38,274 nucleotides of DNA from CAZIQY01 sp964541605. Its GTDB lineage: Bacteria; Desulfobacterota; Syntrophia; Syntrophales; UBA2185. The stretch spans positions 1 through 38,274 of the forward strand of contig CAZIQY010000024.1 in NCBI GenBank assembly GCA_964541605.1, written 5' to 3'. Below are positions 1 to 8,834 of this stretch, piece by piece. A program made the translations under genes and the position numbers. Each line of letters starts with the position of its first letter. The stretch's first letter is position 1. The notes under the pieces are model-generated. The model was not told the origin of the DNA, did no database searches, and was given only the letters and a program-made list of their open reading frames with translations.

Positions 1-51
1 TTCAAACTGACGGCCTATCAATCTTTGTTATAGATATTTACGCGTCTATGC

Positions 52-309
52 TTAGAAGGCACCTTTGTCCAGGAACTGGGGACACGCCATTGCCGGCCCA
101 CAACCTACATCAAGAACTTTTGCCCCCGAATAAGCACGATCAACAATTCGCTTATGGAAAACATGATCTGGCAAACTCCAGTCCACATTGGCGTCTTTTG
201 CAGATTCCTGATAGTTTTTGGGCGGATTACGATAAAACCCGGCAAGAGATTGCTCAAGAGTCTGCAATTCAACCGAATTAATACAACTACTTTGCTTAAT
301 CCACTTCAT
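52..309 (-). pseudogene. Truncated class I SAM methyltransferase (N-terminal fragment)
   Basis: The 85-residue frame reads through a helical N-terminus and ends in a methyltransferase motif I (VLDVGCGPAM, about residues 66-75), followed by ten more residues and a TAA stop. Class I methyltransferases need about 150 further residues for the rest of the Rossmann fold and the substrate site, so the product cannot be active. The last 51 bases of the window on this strand show stops in all frames within a short distance, so a single simple frameshift does not obviously restore it. I infer a decaying gene at the edge of the polysaccharide locus. It is distinct from the intact methyltransferase that ends at 699. 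The true 3' end could lie outside the window. Confidence 0.5.
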
Positions 310-445
310 GAGATATTCAGCATATGATAACGTATTTATAGCCCAGAATCAGACTATATTTCATATCATTTCTCGTGCTTACTCCAATGAATTATAACGT
401 TGAAAATTGTGGAAAATCATTCTAACTATTGATAATAAATAATTA

Positions 446-718
446 TTATAATCCTTCATTCAATTGTTCTCTGTATAACTGAGCTGCTTCATAGATATTA
501 TCACCGGCATAGTCGTTATTAATAAATCGATAATCAAAACCTTCGGTTCAGATAAAACTTAATTCATATTTCCCAGAAATCTTTGTTTTCTTAATCCACT
601 CGATACCGGGGTCACCGGGTTTTCTGTTCAGTCTACATTGAATTTGATCAATCGGTCACTTCAGATTGTCCTTGTAAATCCACGCGAAAAGATTGCCGCT
701 ATTTTTCGCATTCCAGTA
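446..718 (-). pseudogene. Remnant reading frame with two in-frame TGA codons, unidentified
   Basis: Translating the minus strand from 718 to the TAA at 446-448 gives one continuous, protein-like frame of about 90 codons, interrupted only by TGA at 656-658 and TGA at 548-550. The text between stops has normal composition (for example NSGNLFAWIYKDNLK, RKPGDPGIEWIKKTK, EGFDYRFINNDYAGDN). I do not recognise the family. Its upstream part overlaps the 3' end of the methyltransferase gene by about 20 bases in another frame. The simplest reading is a dead gene with point mutations such as TGG to TGA. The 136 bases between this remnant and the fragment at 52-309 are AT-rich and show no gene. Confidence 0.4.
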
Positions 719-1511
719 TCAGTCCGGGCGACCATCGTGGAAAAAGCCAGCCCAAAAGCCTGAAAATATAAAACTGTAGGACTAGGCCGGGGACTTCAGG
801 CTTTATCATCCCCAAAGTCGCAAAGGTTATAAGCAGCTTCAACCCCCTGTTTCCGCCGTGCAAATACCATATCAACTGGAAAGGCCAATCAAAATTCATG
901 GAAAAACCCTGCCCTCTGGAATGTCGCACTTTGAACCCCGCCTTTCCCAGGATATCGCATATACCGCGGAGAGAGAAGAACCTTATGTGCTCCAGGTTGG
1001 TGGGATATTCTATAAAATTATACCCTCCCCCAATCAGTACGGACAGGCGGTTACGTAGACAATAGAGATTGGGAACCGTAACTATGTAAGATCCGCTAGG
1101 TTTCAGCACCCGGTAACATTCGTTTATAACTCTTTCGGGGAAAAACAAGTGTTCCAGCAGTTCCGAACATACCACCACGTCGAAAAAACCATCATCGAAC
1201 GGGAAAGGGCCCTCCGCATCATGCGTCCGGGCCTTAATTCCTTTGGATAAAGCCTTCTGAACATTGTCCTCGGAAATATCAAGACCATAAACAATGTGTT
1301 TTCCCGCCAATGGGGCTGTTTGATATCCATTTCCGCAGCCCACATCCAAAATAACGATCCCCCTCCCTCCCCCGCTTTTATCGGCAAATCGCCTTACATT
1401 GAAGTACCGGTCATCCCTGTAATAGTGCGAGTGCTGCGGGCCGTTTTCCGGCGCATATCTTTTTGATTTCGAGGAAAAATCGTAAAAATTTTTATAACTT
1501 TTCCTGTCCAT
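699..1511 (-). CDS. SAM-dependent methyltransferase (Methyltransf_11 type) of the polysaccharide locus
   Basis: The 270-residue protein carries the SAM-binding motif I ILDVGCGNG (residues 54-62), the acidic end of strand 2 in YGLDIS (75-80), and the motif typical of Methyltransf_11 enzymes, SELLEHLFFPERVINECYRV, where the reactive strand and following helix lie. A hydrophobic C-terminal third suggests a membrane-associated or lipid-linked substrate. It follows wzt by only 9 bases and ends the export operon. In ABC-dependent O-antigen systems a methyltransferase or kinase often caps the chain and the Wzt C-terminal domain recognises the cap. That role is inferred from position only. The acceptor cannot be told from sequence. 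Confidence 0.8.
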   Translation of the reverse strand: MDRKSYKNFYDFSSKSKRYAPENGPQHSHYYRDDRYFNVRRFADKSGGGRGIVILDVGCGNGYQTAPLAGKHIVYGLDISEDNVQKALSKGIKARTHDAEGPFPFDDGFFDVVVCSELLEHLFFPERVINECYRVLKPSGSYIVTVPNLYCLRNRLSVLIGGGYNFIEYPTNLEHIRFFSLRGICDILGKAGFKVRHSRGQGFSMNFDWPFQLIWYLHGGNRGLKLLITFATLGMIKPEVPGLVLQFYIFRLLGWLFPRWSPGLILECEK

Positions 1512-1520
1512 CCGCTTCCC

Positions 1521-2804
1521 TCACTCTTGATGCGCCCATGTCCCGTCTATCAATATCCTGGTTTCATTCTCATATATCTGGTAATTAGATCCGTAGAAAT
1601 CACCATCTACCACATTCAGATAGGTCAACGCGGTTATATAGTCCGCGGCTGCCGACCCGCATTGGAAATAAGTCCCGAGCCTATATCTGCCTGGCACTAG
1701 CGGAAATCTTTTTATTGTACAGGTTAAGCTGCCTTTGGACCCTAAATAAGGGAACTGCTGCCCCGTAAAACGTGTGCCCAGCTGAAAAACCCGCTCCCCA
1801 CTCTCTCTTTCTACTAAAATTCCCAAGTCCACATTTTTTGCCCCTTTTTCATCCCGCGTACGGTAATCGAAAACCAGCTTTACTGTGTGACCGTTAGGGA
1901 GCCTGTCAATTTTTCTGCCTTCTTCATCCTCAATACGAAAACTTGTCAGGATAATATCCCCTGTCCCGCTCCGGTCGGTGCGTTCAATGATAGGCTTCGA
2001 CAGGTACTTATTTTGGAAAACATCTTTTTCATAATAATTTATGGCGTTTTGCATTCCGCTATCGATAAGTATCCTTCCGGCATCCAATACTACGCCGCGG
2101 TCGCAGATACTACCTACCGCTGCCATATTATGGCTCACGAACAGAACGGTGTGCCCCTCTCCGGTGATGTTTTTCATCTTGGCCAGGCATTTTGTTTGGA
2201 ACACCGCATCACCTACCGCAAGTACCTCATCAATCAAAAGAATTTCCGTTTCGAGATGGGCGGCAACAGCGAACGCAAGTCGCATATACATGCCACTGGA
2301 ATAATATTTTACGGGCGTATGAATGAATCTTTCAATTCCTGCGAAAGCAACAATTTCATCAAATTTGCGGCTGATTTCATTACTATTCATCCCGAGAATC
2401 GTTCCGCTCAGATAAATGTTTTCTTCTCCTGTAAGTTCGGAGTGAAAGCCCGTGCCGACTTCCAGAAGGGAGCCGACCCGTCCGCGCAAGATCACTTTTC
2501 CTTCCGTCGGTTCGGTAATGCGGGCGAGAATCTTCAAAAGGGTGCTTTTCCCCGCGCCGTTTCTGCCGATGATGCCAACTATTTCGCCTCGTTTGACTTC
2601 AAAGTTCACATCTTTTAACGCCCAGATAAATTCCGAGGGGTTTACATCGTTTGAAACGGGTGATGAGAAGGCGTTTCTGATGCGGCGGAAGGGTGCCGCA
2701 GCCATATCGGTGATGGCTTCACGGAAGGTTTTTTCGCGGTCTTCGGCAGATCCGATACGGTAGATTTTTCCGAGATTTTCGGCTTTGATTACGATATTGT
2801 TCAT
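1521..2804 (-). CDS. wzt: Polysaccharide ABC exporter ATPase (Wzt/TagH type) with C-terminal cargo domain
   Basis: This 427-residue protein has a complete ABC ATPase domain: Walker A GRNGAGKS (residues 80-87), signature YSSGMYMRL (168-176) in the form typical of polysaccharide exporters, and Walker B ILLIDE (188-193). The domain is followed by about 150 residues resembling the Wzt C-terminal beta-sandwich, which in E. coli O8/O9a binds the modified end of the finished glycan. The length exceeds the ~250 residues of KpsT-type ATPases, supporting the Wzt class with its own cargo-recognition domain. Its ATG directly abuts the wzm stop codon, so the two are translationally linked. Both act at the inner membrane to export lipid-linked polysaccharide. 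Confidence 0.9.
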   Translation of the reverse strand: MNNIVIKAENLGKIYRIGSAEDREKTFREAITDMAAAPFRRIRNAFSSPVSNDVNPSEFIWALKDVNFEVKRGEIVGIIGRNGAGKSTLLKILARITEPTEGKVILRGRVGSLLEVGTGFHSELTGEENIYLSGTILGMNSNEISRKFDEIVAFAGIERFIHTPVKYYSSGMYMRLAFAVAAHLETEILLIDEVLAVGDAVFQTKCLAKMKNITGEGHTVLFVSHNMAAVGSICDRGVVLDAGRILIDSGMQNAINYYEKDVFQNKYLSKPIIERTDRSGTGDIILTSFRIEDEEGRKIDRLPNGHTVKLVFDYRTRDEKGAKNVDLGILVERESGERVFQLGTRFTGQQFPYLGSKGSLTCTIKRFPLVPGRYRLGTYFQCGSAAADYITALTYLNVVDGDFYGSNYQIYENETRILIDGTWAHQE

Positions 2805-3650
2805 TTAAATAATGTCGGCAAAACGCCTTTCCATTCGAGTGAAATAGGAGATGCCCAAAATGAATAATACTATGCTCACCGCTCCTGAAATCAGGAGGTC
2901 GTTCCAGAGGATGGGTGTATTTAGAAGAGAAGAGCGAAAAGCAGAGATGAGTCCGGCCATGGGATTGAGGTTAATCAACCAGCGCCAGTTTTCCGGCACA
3001 ATGCTGGCCGGGTAGATCACCGGCGTGGCGAAAAGCCAGAACTGGACGAGAAAGGGGATCACGTAACGAAAATCCCGGTAAGCGACATTCAAGGCTGAAA
3101 GGATCATGCCGACACCGAGAGCGGCGATTACAATCATCAGCATAAGAAAAGGAAGCAACAGGATACCCATTCCGGGAAAGATCCCATAGTAGAGCATCAT
3201 CACAATCAATATTGAAAAAGCTATAAGGAAATCCAGCAATCCAGCGCCGAGAGAGGCTGCCGGAATGATGATCCGGGGGAAATAGACCTTGGATATCAGG
3301 TGGCTGCTGGCAACAAGACTGTTTCCAGCGTTGCTGATACCATTGCTGAAGAACTGCCAGGGCAAGAGGGCGGTATAAACGAAAATGGGGTAGGGCAGGT
3401 TGTCTGATGGTATCTTGGCCAGCATGCCGAAGAAGATGGTGAAGACCACCATGCTCATAAAGGGTTGGAGAATGGCCCACAAACCGCCCAGAACAGTCTG
3501 TTTGTAGCGGACCTTGATGTCCCGGACGGTCAGAAATCGAAGAAGCTCCCGATACCGCCACAGCTCCTTCCATTGAAAGGCAATCCATGCTCTTTTCGGT
3601 TCGATGATAATCTCGTGTGAAGCGAATTCTCTCATTATTTTGAAAGGCAT
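2805..3650 (-). CDS. wzm: Polysaccharide ABC-2 type permease (Wzm)
   Basis: The 281-residue protein begins with an amphipathic stretch (WKELWRYRELLRFLTVRD) and then KVRYKQTVLGGLWAILQP, the standard N-terminal signature of ABC-2 polysaccharide permeases. About six hydrophobic segments follow. Length and layout match Wzm/TagG/RfbD. It directly precedes wzt with no gap and lies 15 bases downstream of the polymerase/ligase gene. With Wzt it would form the inner-membrane channel for an undecaprenyl-linked glycan. No glycosyltransferases are visible in the window, so the glycan's makeup is unknown. They may lie beyond the left edge. Confidence 0.9.
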   Translation of the reverse strand: MPFKIMREFASHEIIIEPKRAWIAFQWKELWRYRELLRFLTVRDIKVRYKQTVLGGLWAILQPFMSMVVFTIFFGMLAKIPSDNLPYPIFVYTALLPWQFFSNGISNAGNSLVASSHLISKVYFPRIIIPAASLGAGLLDFLIAFSILIVMMLYYGIFPGMGILLLPFLMLMIVIAALGVGMILSALNVAYRDFRYVIPFLVQFWLFATPVIYPASIVPENWRWLINLNPMAGLISAFRSSLLNTPILWNDLLISGAVSIVLFILGISYFTRMERRFADII

Positions 3651-3665
3651 TACTTTTTCAATTAT

Positions 3666-5075
3666 TTACGAGCGGGCCAATTTGAGTGATTCTCTTGATG
3701 AGGCTTTTTCGATCTCAGGAATCATGATGATCATAGCCGTCAGAAACCAGAAGGGTTCCATAATTCTGACGATGATGAACGTGTTGGTGCCGATAGCTTG
3801 AGTGAGCATGGCGATAAATCCTGCCAGATAACCTAAAGACAGACCGTTGAAGAAGGGATCTGCTTGGGTGGTTCGATAGATTTGGAGGGCGTTCATGTAA
3901 ACAGAGTAGATTAGAATAAAAAAGGTGACCATTCCTGCAAGTCCTGTTTCGGCCAGCACCCGAGCATATTGAGCATCTACGAGGCGATAACCGGTTATTC
4001 CATAACCAAAAAAGGGTTGCTTGATAAAGTCTCTTTCAAGAACGTTCTTCCAGGACAGAAATCTGGCAGAAGTTGAGGTGTCGAGCCTCACGTTGCCGAC
4101 AAGGACCTGTCCTGCTTCGGTGGGCTGCGTGAAGGTAAATAATACACGGTCTGTGACGCTCTTGGGCAAAATAAGCGGAGATATTAAAAGTACGATCAAG
4201 GCTGTAAGGATAATCGACATCTTTTTACCGCTGAAATAGAAAAGCGCAATAACCATAGGAACCAATGCCAGCCATGAGCTTCTGGATAGGGTGGCTGCAA
4301 GTGAAAGCAAAATGAAAAAAGTGAGGAGACCGAGCATGGCTTTTTGTTTTGTTGTTCCGTATCGTAGCATCAGACCCAATACAATAGAGAGCATCAGGAC
4401 GAGATATCCTCCTAAGGTATTCGGCTCTCCTTCGGGACCTTCAAATGGTGCAGAGACTCTTCCTCCAGCCGGGATCTGGTAGACGGCAATCAGGCAGACG
4501 ATGAAGCAGACTGCGAGCATAGTGAACAGAAAACGCTCGATCTGTTTTTTCTCTTTCAGATGGTTGACAGCCATGAAGTAAACAATGAAAAACTCGAAAT
4601 ATTTTAAAACAAAGAAGAATCCGGAGGCGCCTTTAACCCTGTCCATCATGTAGCCAAATAGAGTTGAGATCAGGCAGACCACAAAATAGTAGGCAATGGG
4701 CCTGTTTAATGGTGTTGTCAGAAAAAGACCGAGTTCCTTGCGTACGGCGGTTTTCAAAAACCAGCTGAATCCGATAATGAGCAGGAGAAAATCGTCCGCC
4801 CGCAGGGTAATGCCGGCACGTCCTCTGGCAGCGGCAACCGTCGCATCGCCGACGATGAATTGAGGTCCGAGGAGCATGGAGATGATGAGGAGATAAAGGG
4901 CGATTTCCATGCTGAGGAAACTGACGATGCCGATGACAACAGCGGCGATCATGACGAATGCGAAGCTTGTGGAGGCTTTGACAATGAACAAGCCACCCGC
5001 AAGGGTGATAGCGGCGACGGCGAGCAAAAGGAATACGGTTTTGGAATCGATAGCTGTATGGCTGAGTCTATTCAA
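3666..5075 (-). CDS. O-antigen polymerase/ligase family membrane protein (Wzy_C)
   Basis: The 469 residues contain roughly eleven or twelve hydrophobic segments and a large loop between late membrane spans, the layout of the O-antigen ligase (WaaL)/polymerase (Wzy) superfamily. Conserved features include a basic residue pair in the SRSSWLA segment and the GYGITGYRLVDAQYARVLAETGLAG stretch of the large loop (only its key GYG, D and E residues are cited). Whether it polymerises repeat units or ligates finished chains to an acceptor cannot be decided from sequence. It is followed by wzm-wzt. Its upstream neighbour is separated by 133 bases holding a palindromic repeat. It acts on the periplasmic face of the inner membrane. 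Confidence 0.82.
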   Translation of the reverse strand: MNRLSHTAIDSKTVFLLLAVAAITLAGGLFIVKASTSFAFVMIAAVVIGIVSFLSMEIALYLLIISMLLGPQFIVGDATVAAARGRAGITLRADDFLLLIIGFSWFLKTAVRKELGLFLTTPLNRPIAYYFVVCLISTLFGYMMDRVKGASGFFFVLKYFEFFIVYFMAVNHLKEKKQIERFLFTMLAVCFIVCLIAVYQIPAGGRVSAPFEGPEGEPNTLGGYLVLMLSIVLGLMLRYGTTKQKAMLGLLTFFILLSLAATLSRSSWLALVPMVIALFYFSGKKMSIILTALIVLLISPLILPKSVTDRVLFTFTQPTEAGQVLVGNVRLDTSTSARFLSWKNVLERDFIKQPFFGYGITGYRLVDAQYARVLAETGLAGMVTFFILIYSVYMNALQIYRTTQADPFFNGLSLGYLAGFIAMLTQAIGTNTFIIVRIMEPFWFLTAMIIMIPEIEKASSRESLKLARS

Positions 5076-5107
5076 ATCAGATATTACCTGTCGTTAATCA
5101 AAATACT

Positions 5108-5133
5108 GGATTCCGGGTCAAGCCCGGAATGAC
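5108..5133. repeat. REP-like palindrome (half element)
   Basis: The 26 bases include the inverted repeat TTCCGGG-TCAA-GCCCGGAA and end in TGAC. The same sequence forms the right half of the larger element at 10137-10161. It lies between two operon genes and could form an RNA hairpin within the transcript. Such palindromes are common intergenic repeats in many bacterial genomes. Confidence 0.75.
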
Positions 5134-5208
5134 AGAAAAAGGTATGTTTAAACGGTATTGGAATGACATGTCGAGGTAAAATCATACTTTTTCCGAGCTC
5201 TGAAGGTT

Positions 5209-5466
5209 TTACTTTCTTGTTGGCGCCGGCGCCTGTCGTTCCTTCTCGTACTGCATTCGGTCCGTATCCGTGAGGCGGTAGGTCTTGTCCGTGAAATTGA
5301 GATATCTGTCTATGAGCGAAGGGATGTTCATCGTAAATGCGCTGAGGATGAAGGTTATAAGAAGGATGACCATCAACCAGAAAGACGTCTTTCTCTTTGG
5401 GTGACTGTGTCTGGAGAGTCTTTTTCTGATTTTTACAGGTTCAGCTTCGGCCTTTGATTCGTCCAT
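5209..5466 (-). CDS. Small single-pass membrane protein, unknown function
   Basis: The 85-residue product has a basic, charged N-terminus with RKRLSRHSHPKRK, one strongly hydrophobic segment at about residues 30-48, and a hydrophilic tail of about 35 residues predicted to be outside the inner membrane. I recognise no family. The gene starts 8 bases after the stop of the Wzc-like gene and is codirectional, so it is almost certainly cotranscribed with it. A helper of the co-polymerase or of the polymerase is possible but unproven. The proline- and alanine-rich end (APAPTRK) gives no functional clue. Confidence 0.6.
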   Translation of the reverse strand: MDESKAEAEPVKIRKRLSRHSHPKRKTSFWLMVILLITFILSAFTMNIPSLIDRYLNFTDKTYRLTDTDRMQYEKERQAPAPTRK

Positions 5467-5474
5467 TTTTTGTG

Positions 5475-8400
5475 TCAGTGGGTTTTGGCCTGCTCGATTC
5501 GTTTTACCATGCTGTCCGGATATTGCTGTTTTATGTTTTTCCCGTTCAGATATTCCGCAGCCAGTTCTTTGGTGTCGAATTTACCGATGTAAATCCTGTG
5601 CCAAGTTCCCTTGCCTGGAATATCGATGCTGCTCGAATAGGCGTCCATACCCAGCTTTTTGACGTCTTCAATGATCCCCTGGGCTTCCTTGAGATTCTGA
5701 ACGGCTTTGATCTGTATGGAGTAAGGCGCTTTTGACATAAAATCAGTCAAACGCGGGGCATAAACATAGCCCATGGCTTTTGCTTCGTCTCGTCTCTTTT
5801 CCTTCAGGTCAAATACGGCGTACCAGTCGTCTTTCAGGAAGTCGGCCTTGACCTTCTGCCCGGGGTCCAGGAATCCTTTTATCTTCGAGTTGATCGATCG
5901 TGCGCTGCGAATATTGGTTTTTTCTTTTATGGAGAAGATCACTCCCCAGCTTTGAGGCGTTTTCGTTTCAGGGGGTGGCTGTTTTTCCGTGCCTGGGGAC
6001 AACCGCGGGGCATGGACATAACCAAGGGCCTTTTTTTCGTCTCTCTGGCTTTCCGTAGCGTTGAACACGGCATACCAGTCGTCTTTGAGAAAGTCGGCTT
6101 TGATCTTCTGATCGGCTTCCAGGCTCCCCACTATTTTAGAATTTGTTGATCGTTCTTTGCGGATGTTGGTCTTCGACTTTGCTGAAAGGACCTTTCCCCA
6201 ATCTGCTGACGGGGGTTTTGTTTTATCAGCCTGTGCGGGAACAGCCGTTGGTGATGATGGTGTCGCAGTCTGCGATGGTGCCTGTTGAGGAATATCCGCT
6301 ACCGGTTTTTGCTCCGGGTCAGTCTTTGCCGCTTCCTTCGGAGGAGTGATATTCTTTACATCATGGAAACCAATGATGCCGGTCTGATAGAGGATGCCGA
6401 GTCCCAAAAATGATATGGCGATAAAGACAAGAAGGCCGATTTTTAACCTGGAGGTTTTTGCCGGTTTTTTCTCAATCTCCTGCATCGCCTCTCCAACAGG
6501 TGTCTGAACGGCTTCTTTCACAATCGTTCTACTTTCAGCCACTTCCGGCGCCGGTTTTTTTCTGTCTGAAAGTTTTGTGGAGATTTCCTTGATGTAACCA
6601 GATACGAGCTCTGGTATGGATATGACCTTATCTTTCAAGGTCGGTTTTTTCAGCTTCTTGTCGCCGTAGTAGTAATAGTACTTGTCGTGATAGGCGAAAT
6701 CGGGGCTGATTTCTGCCTTCAATCCGTTGAGAACAATGCCGAAAATTTTTGCGCCCGTATTGTCGAGCTGGGCTTTCGCACGTTTGAGGGCCCCCCTGGC
6801 GATTCTGCCGACCTGATAAACAAGGATCGCGCCGTCGCACAAAGAACTCAATATGGCGGCATCCGTGGCGGCAAGGATCGGCGGGGCATCAACGATGATA
6901 ATGTCATATTCAGCCTGGGCCTGCTTCAGGAAATCACTTAGCATCTTTGAGCTGACGAGCTCAGCGGGATTGGGTGCCGTTCCTCCACCCGTGATGATAT
7001 GAAGATTATCCAGGCCGGGTGTCAGCATGATCTCATCCATGCTCATTTTGCCCGTAATCAGGTCTGTAATGCTCCGAACGACGGTTTTCCATTCATAATT
7101 TCCCAGAATCACATCTGTTAATCCCGGTGACTGCTCGATTCCAAAAAGCCTCGATATAACCGGCCTTCTCAGATCTCCTTCCACGAGGAGCACTTTGTTG
7201 CCCCCCTGGGCCATGGTGATGGCCAGATTGACACTAATTGTCGTTTTGCCTTCCTCTGGCGATGAGCTGGTAAAAACAACGGTCTTGATATTATGATCAA
7301 GGTTGATGAAATTGAAATTGGTCCTGAGCGCCCGATAATTTTCTGCGGAGGTCGATGTGGGCAGGAAATGTGAAATGAGGCGGGTAGTTTTTCTGATCGT
7401 TTCTTCATCTAGATTTTCTTTGAATTTCTCCAGGAGGGTAGTCTTGATCTCATCCAGGCTGACGAAGGGGATGATGCCGAGAACTTTTACCCCCAAAAAT
7501 TCTTCGACCTCTTCAATGGCCCCGATAGAGGTATCGAATGTTTCTATCATGAAAGCGAAGACAATTCCGAGAATCAGCCCGATAATCGTTCCAACGGTTG
7601 TGTTGGCGGCCGTTTTCGGGGGATTGATCGGCATGATGGGTTCCAAGGCGGGTTTTACGATTTTTACTTCTTCGATTTTTTCCGCCTCCTGGATCAGCGT
7701 TTCCTGATATTTCTTTTCCAGCAGGGTATAAACTTCCCGGTTGACGCCGACGTCCCTTTCCAGTCTGGCCAATTCCAAACCTCTTTCAGGAATTTGCCTG
7801 ATCTTTTCATCGATGTCTCTTATTTGACCTCGGAGTGACCTGATGTTTGCTTCCAGGGACTTCTTCCGGGCGGCCAGCTGTGATTTCATGGTGCCGATGA
7901 TCTCGTGAATCTGCTTATTTATTTCTACCACCTGAGGGAACTTTTCCGTGTAGGTCAGTAGGAGGGTATCTCTCTCCATAACGAGTTGGACGAGACGGTC
8001 GTTGAGGCTTTTGTACATTGTGGGGGCGTCGTCGACATAAAAAGAAGTTTTCGACGTCAGATGCTGTTCTTCAGCTTTTTCAAAATATCTCGATATCTCG
8101 TTTATCTTTTGAAGTGTGGAGTTGTCCTGATCCAATGCCGCCTGAAGTCTGGCCGACTGACTGAGGAAACCGGAGGCTTGGGCGTCAAGGGATATCAGTT
8201 TGTTGTTTTCCCTGTATTGACGAACATCTTCCTCGGATTTGTCCGTCTTTGTCTTGACAATTTTTAACTGGCTCTCCAGAAATTTTTTCGCTTCGAAGGT
8301 CCTGCGGTTGAGGTCGAGGACGTGCTCTTCCTTGTAGACACGGGCAATTGTGTTCGCGAGGCGCTGGGCGAATTTCGGATCATCCGACGACACGATGATA

Positions 8401-8810
8401 TTGATAATATCGGTATTTCCTTCCTGCTCCGTTTCCACTTTTGTTTTCAGATTGAGGATGATATTCAGGTATTGGCTGTTGGTCCGAATCTGGTCAGAAG
8501 TGAGCTGGAGCGGGATGAGCCCTAGCTGTTTTGCCACCGTCTCCAGGAGGAGGTAGCTCTTTATCACGGAAGATTGCGTTTCCAGGTAATTGGTGGAAGA
8601 GAAGGTTAATGTCTGGGCATAAAGTCCGCTTGTGGCAGTGGTTCTTTCAATCTTGATACTGGTACTGGTTTTATAGATGGGAGTAGGCTTTCCGATGACG
8701 GACCAAAAGAGGCTGAAAAAGCCCATGGAAACCACCGTGAAGAAAATGATGAATTTCCTTTTCCGAATCGTACGCCAGTAGTCTCTGAGGTTCAGGTCAT
8801 ATTTTGCCAT
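5475..8810 (-). CDS. wzc: Wzc-type polysaccharide co-polymerase / BY-kinase with extra TM-SH3-SH3-SPOR tail
   Basis: At 1111 residues it is far longer than the usual ~700-750. Order: TM1 (about 20-40), periplasmic Wzz domain with long coiled coils (160-375), proline-rich segment and TM2 (388-422), then a cytoplasmic bacterial tyrosine kinase with Walker A SSPEEGKTT (516-524), Walker A' LLVEGDLRRP (541-550) and Walker B IIIVDAPP (637-644). The tyrosine cluster YHDKYYYYY (707-715), normally near the C-terminus, is here internal. A third membrane span (789-810), a Pro/Ala/Thr linker, two SH3b-like repeats (871-937 and 955-1021, each with TNIR and a DFLKDDWYAVF core) and a SPOR domain (1028-1105) follow. 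SPOR domains bind denuded peptidoglycan; SH3b domains bind cell-wall or protein ligands. The protein would set chain length and couple assembly to Wza. In the A' motif the usual first Asp is Glu. Confidence 0.9.
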   Translation of the reverse strand: MAKYDLNLRDYWRTIRKRKFIIFFTVVSMGFFSLFWSVIGKPTPIYKTSTSIKIERTTATSGLYAQTLTFSSTNYLETQSSVIKSYLLLETVAKQLGLIPLQLTSDQIRTNSQYLNIILNLKTKVETEQEGNTDIINIIVSSDDPKFAQRLANTIARVYKEEHVLDLNRRTFEAKKFLESQLKIVKTKTDKSEEDVRQYRENNKLISLDAQASGFLSQSARLQAALDQDNSTLQKINEISRYFEKAEEQHLTSKTSFYVDDAPTMYKSLNDRLVQLVMERDTLLLTYTEKFPQVVEINKQIHEIIGTMKSQLAARKKSLEANIRSLRGQIRDIDEKIRQIPERGLELARLERDVGVNREVYTLLEKKYQETLIQEAEKIEEVKIVKPALEPIMPINPPKTAANTTVGTIIGLILGIVFAFMIETFDTSIGAIEEVEEFLGVKVLGIIPFVSLDEIKTTLLEKFKENLDEETIRKTTRLISHFLPTSTSAENYRALRTNFNFINLDHNIKTVVFTSSSPEEGKTTISVNLAITMAQGGNKVLLVEGDLRRPVISRLFGIEQSPGLTDVILGNYEWKTVVRSITDLITGKMSMDEIMLTPGLDNLHIITGGGTAPNPAELVSSKMLSDFLKQAQAEYDIIIVDAPPILAATDAAILSSLCDGAILVYQVGRIARGALKRAKAQLDNTGAKIFGIVLNGLKAEISPDFAYHDKYYYYYGDKKLKKPTLKDKVISIPELVSGYIKEISTKLSDRKKPAPEVAESRTIVKEAVQTPVGEAMQEIEKKPAKTSRLKIGLLVFIAISFLGLGILYQTGIIGFHDVKNITPPKEAAKTDPEQKPVADIPQQAPSQTATPSSPTAVPAQADKTKPPSADWGKVLSAKSKTNIRKERSTNSKIVGSLEADQKIKADFLKDDWYAVFNATESQRDEKKALGYVHAPRLSPGTEKQPPPETKTPQSWGVIFSIKEKTNIRSARSINSKIKGFLDPGQKVKADFLKDDWYAVFDLKEKRRDEAKAMGYVYAPRLTDFMSKAPYSIQIKAVQNLKEAQGIIEDVKKLGMDAYSSSIDIPGKGTWHRIYIGKFDTKELAAEYLNGKNIKQQYPDSMVKRIEQAKTH

Positions 8811-8834
8811 GCTGTGCGGATCTCCAGATGAACG

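Noticed and set aside
446..718. Selenoprotein reading of the two TGA codons
   Set aside because: Neither TGA lies in a redox motif and no selenocysteine-insertion hairpin stands out after them; decay is simpler.
1887..2618. A 243-codon plus-strand open frame inside wzt
   Set aside because: It lies antisense to a gene with all ABC ATPase motifs and has no family features; long antisense frames are common opposite conserved genes.
2971..3588. A 205-codon minus-strand frame overlapping wzm
   Set aside because: Same strand, different frame; rich in Arg, Gln, Pro and Ser with no membrane spans, the mark of a shifted reading of wzm.
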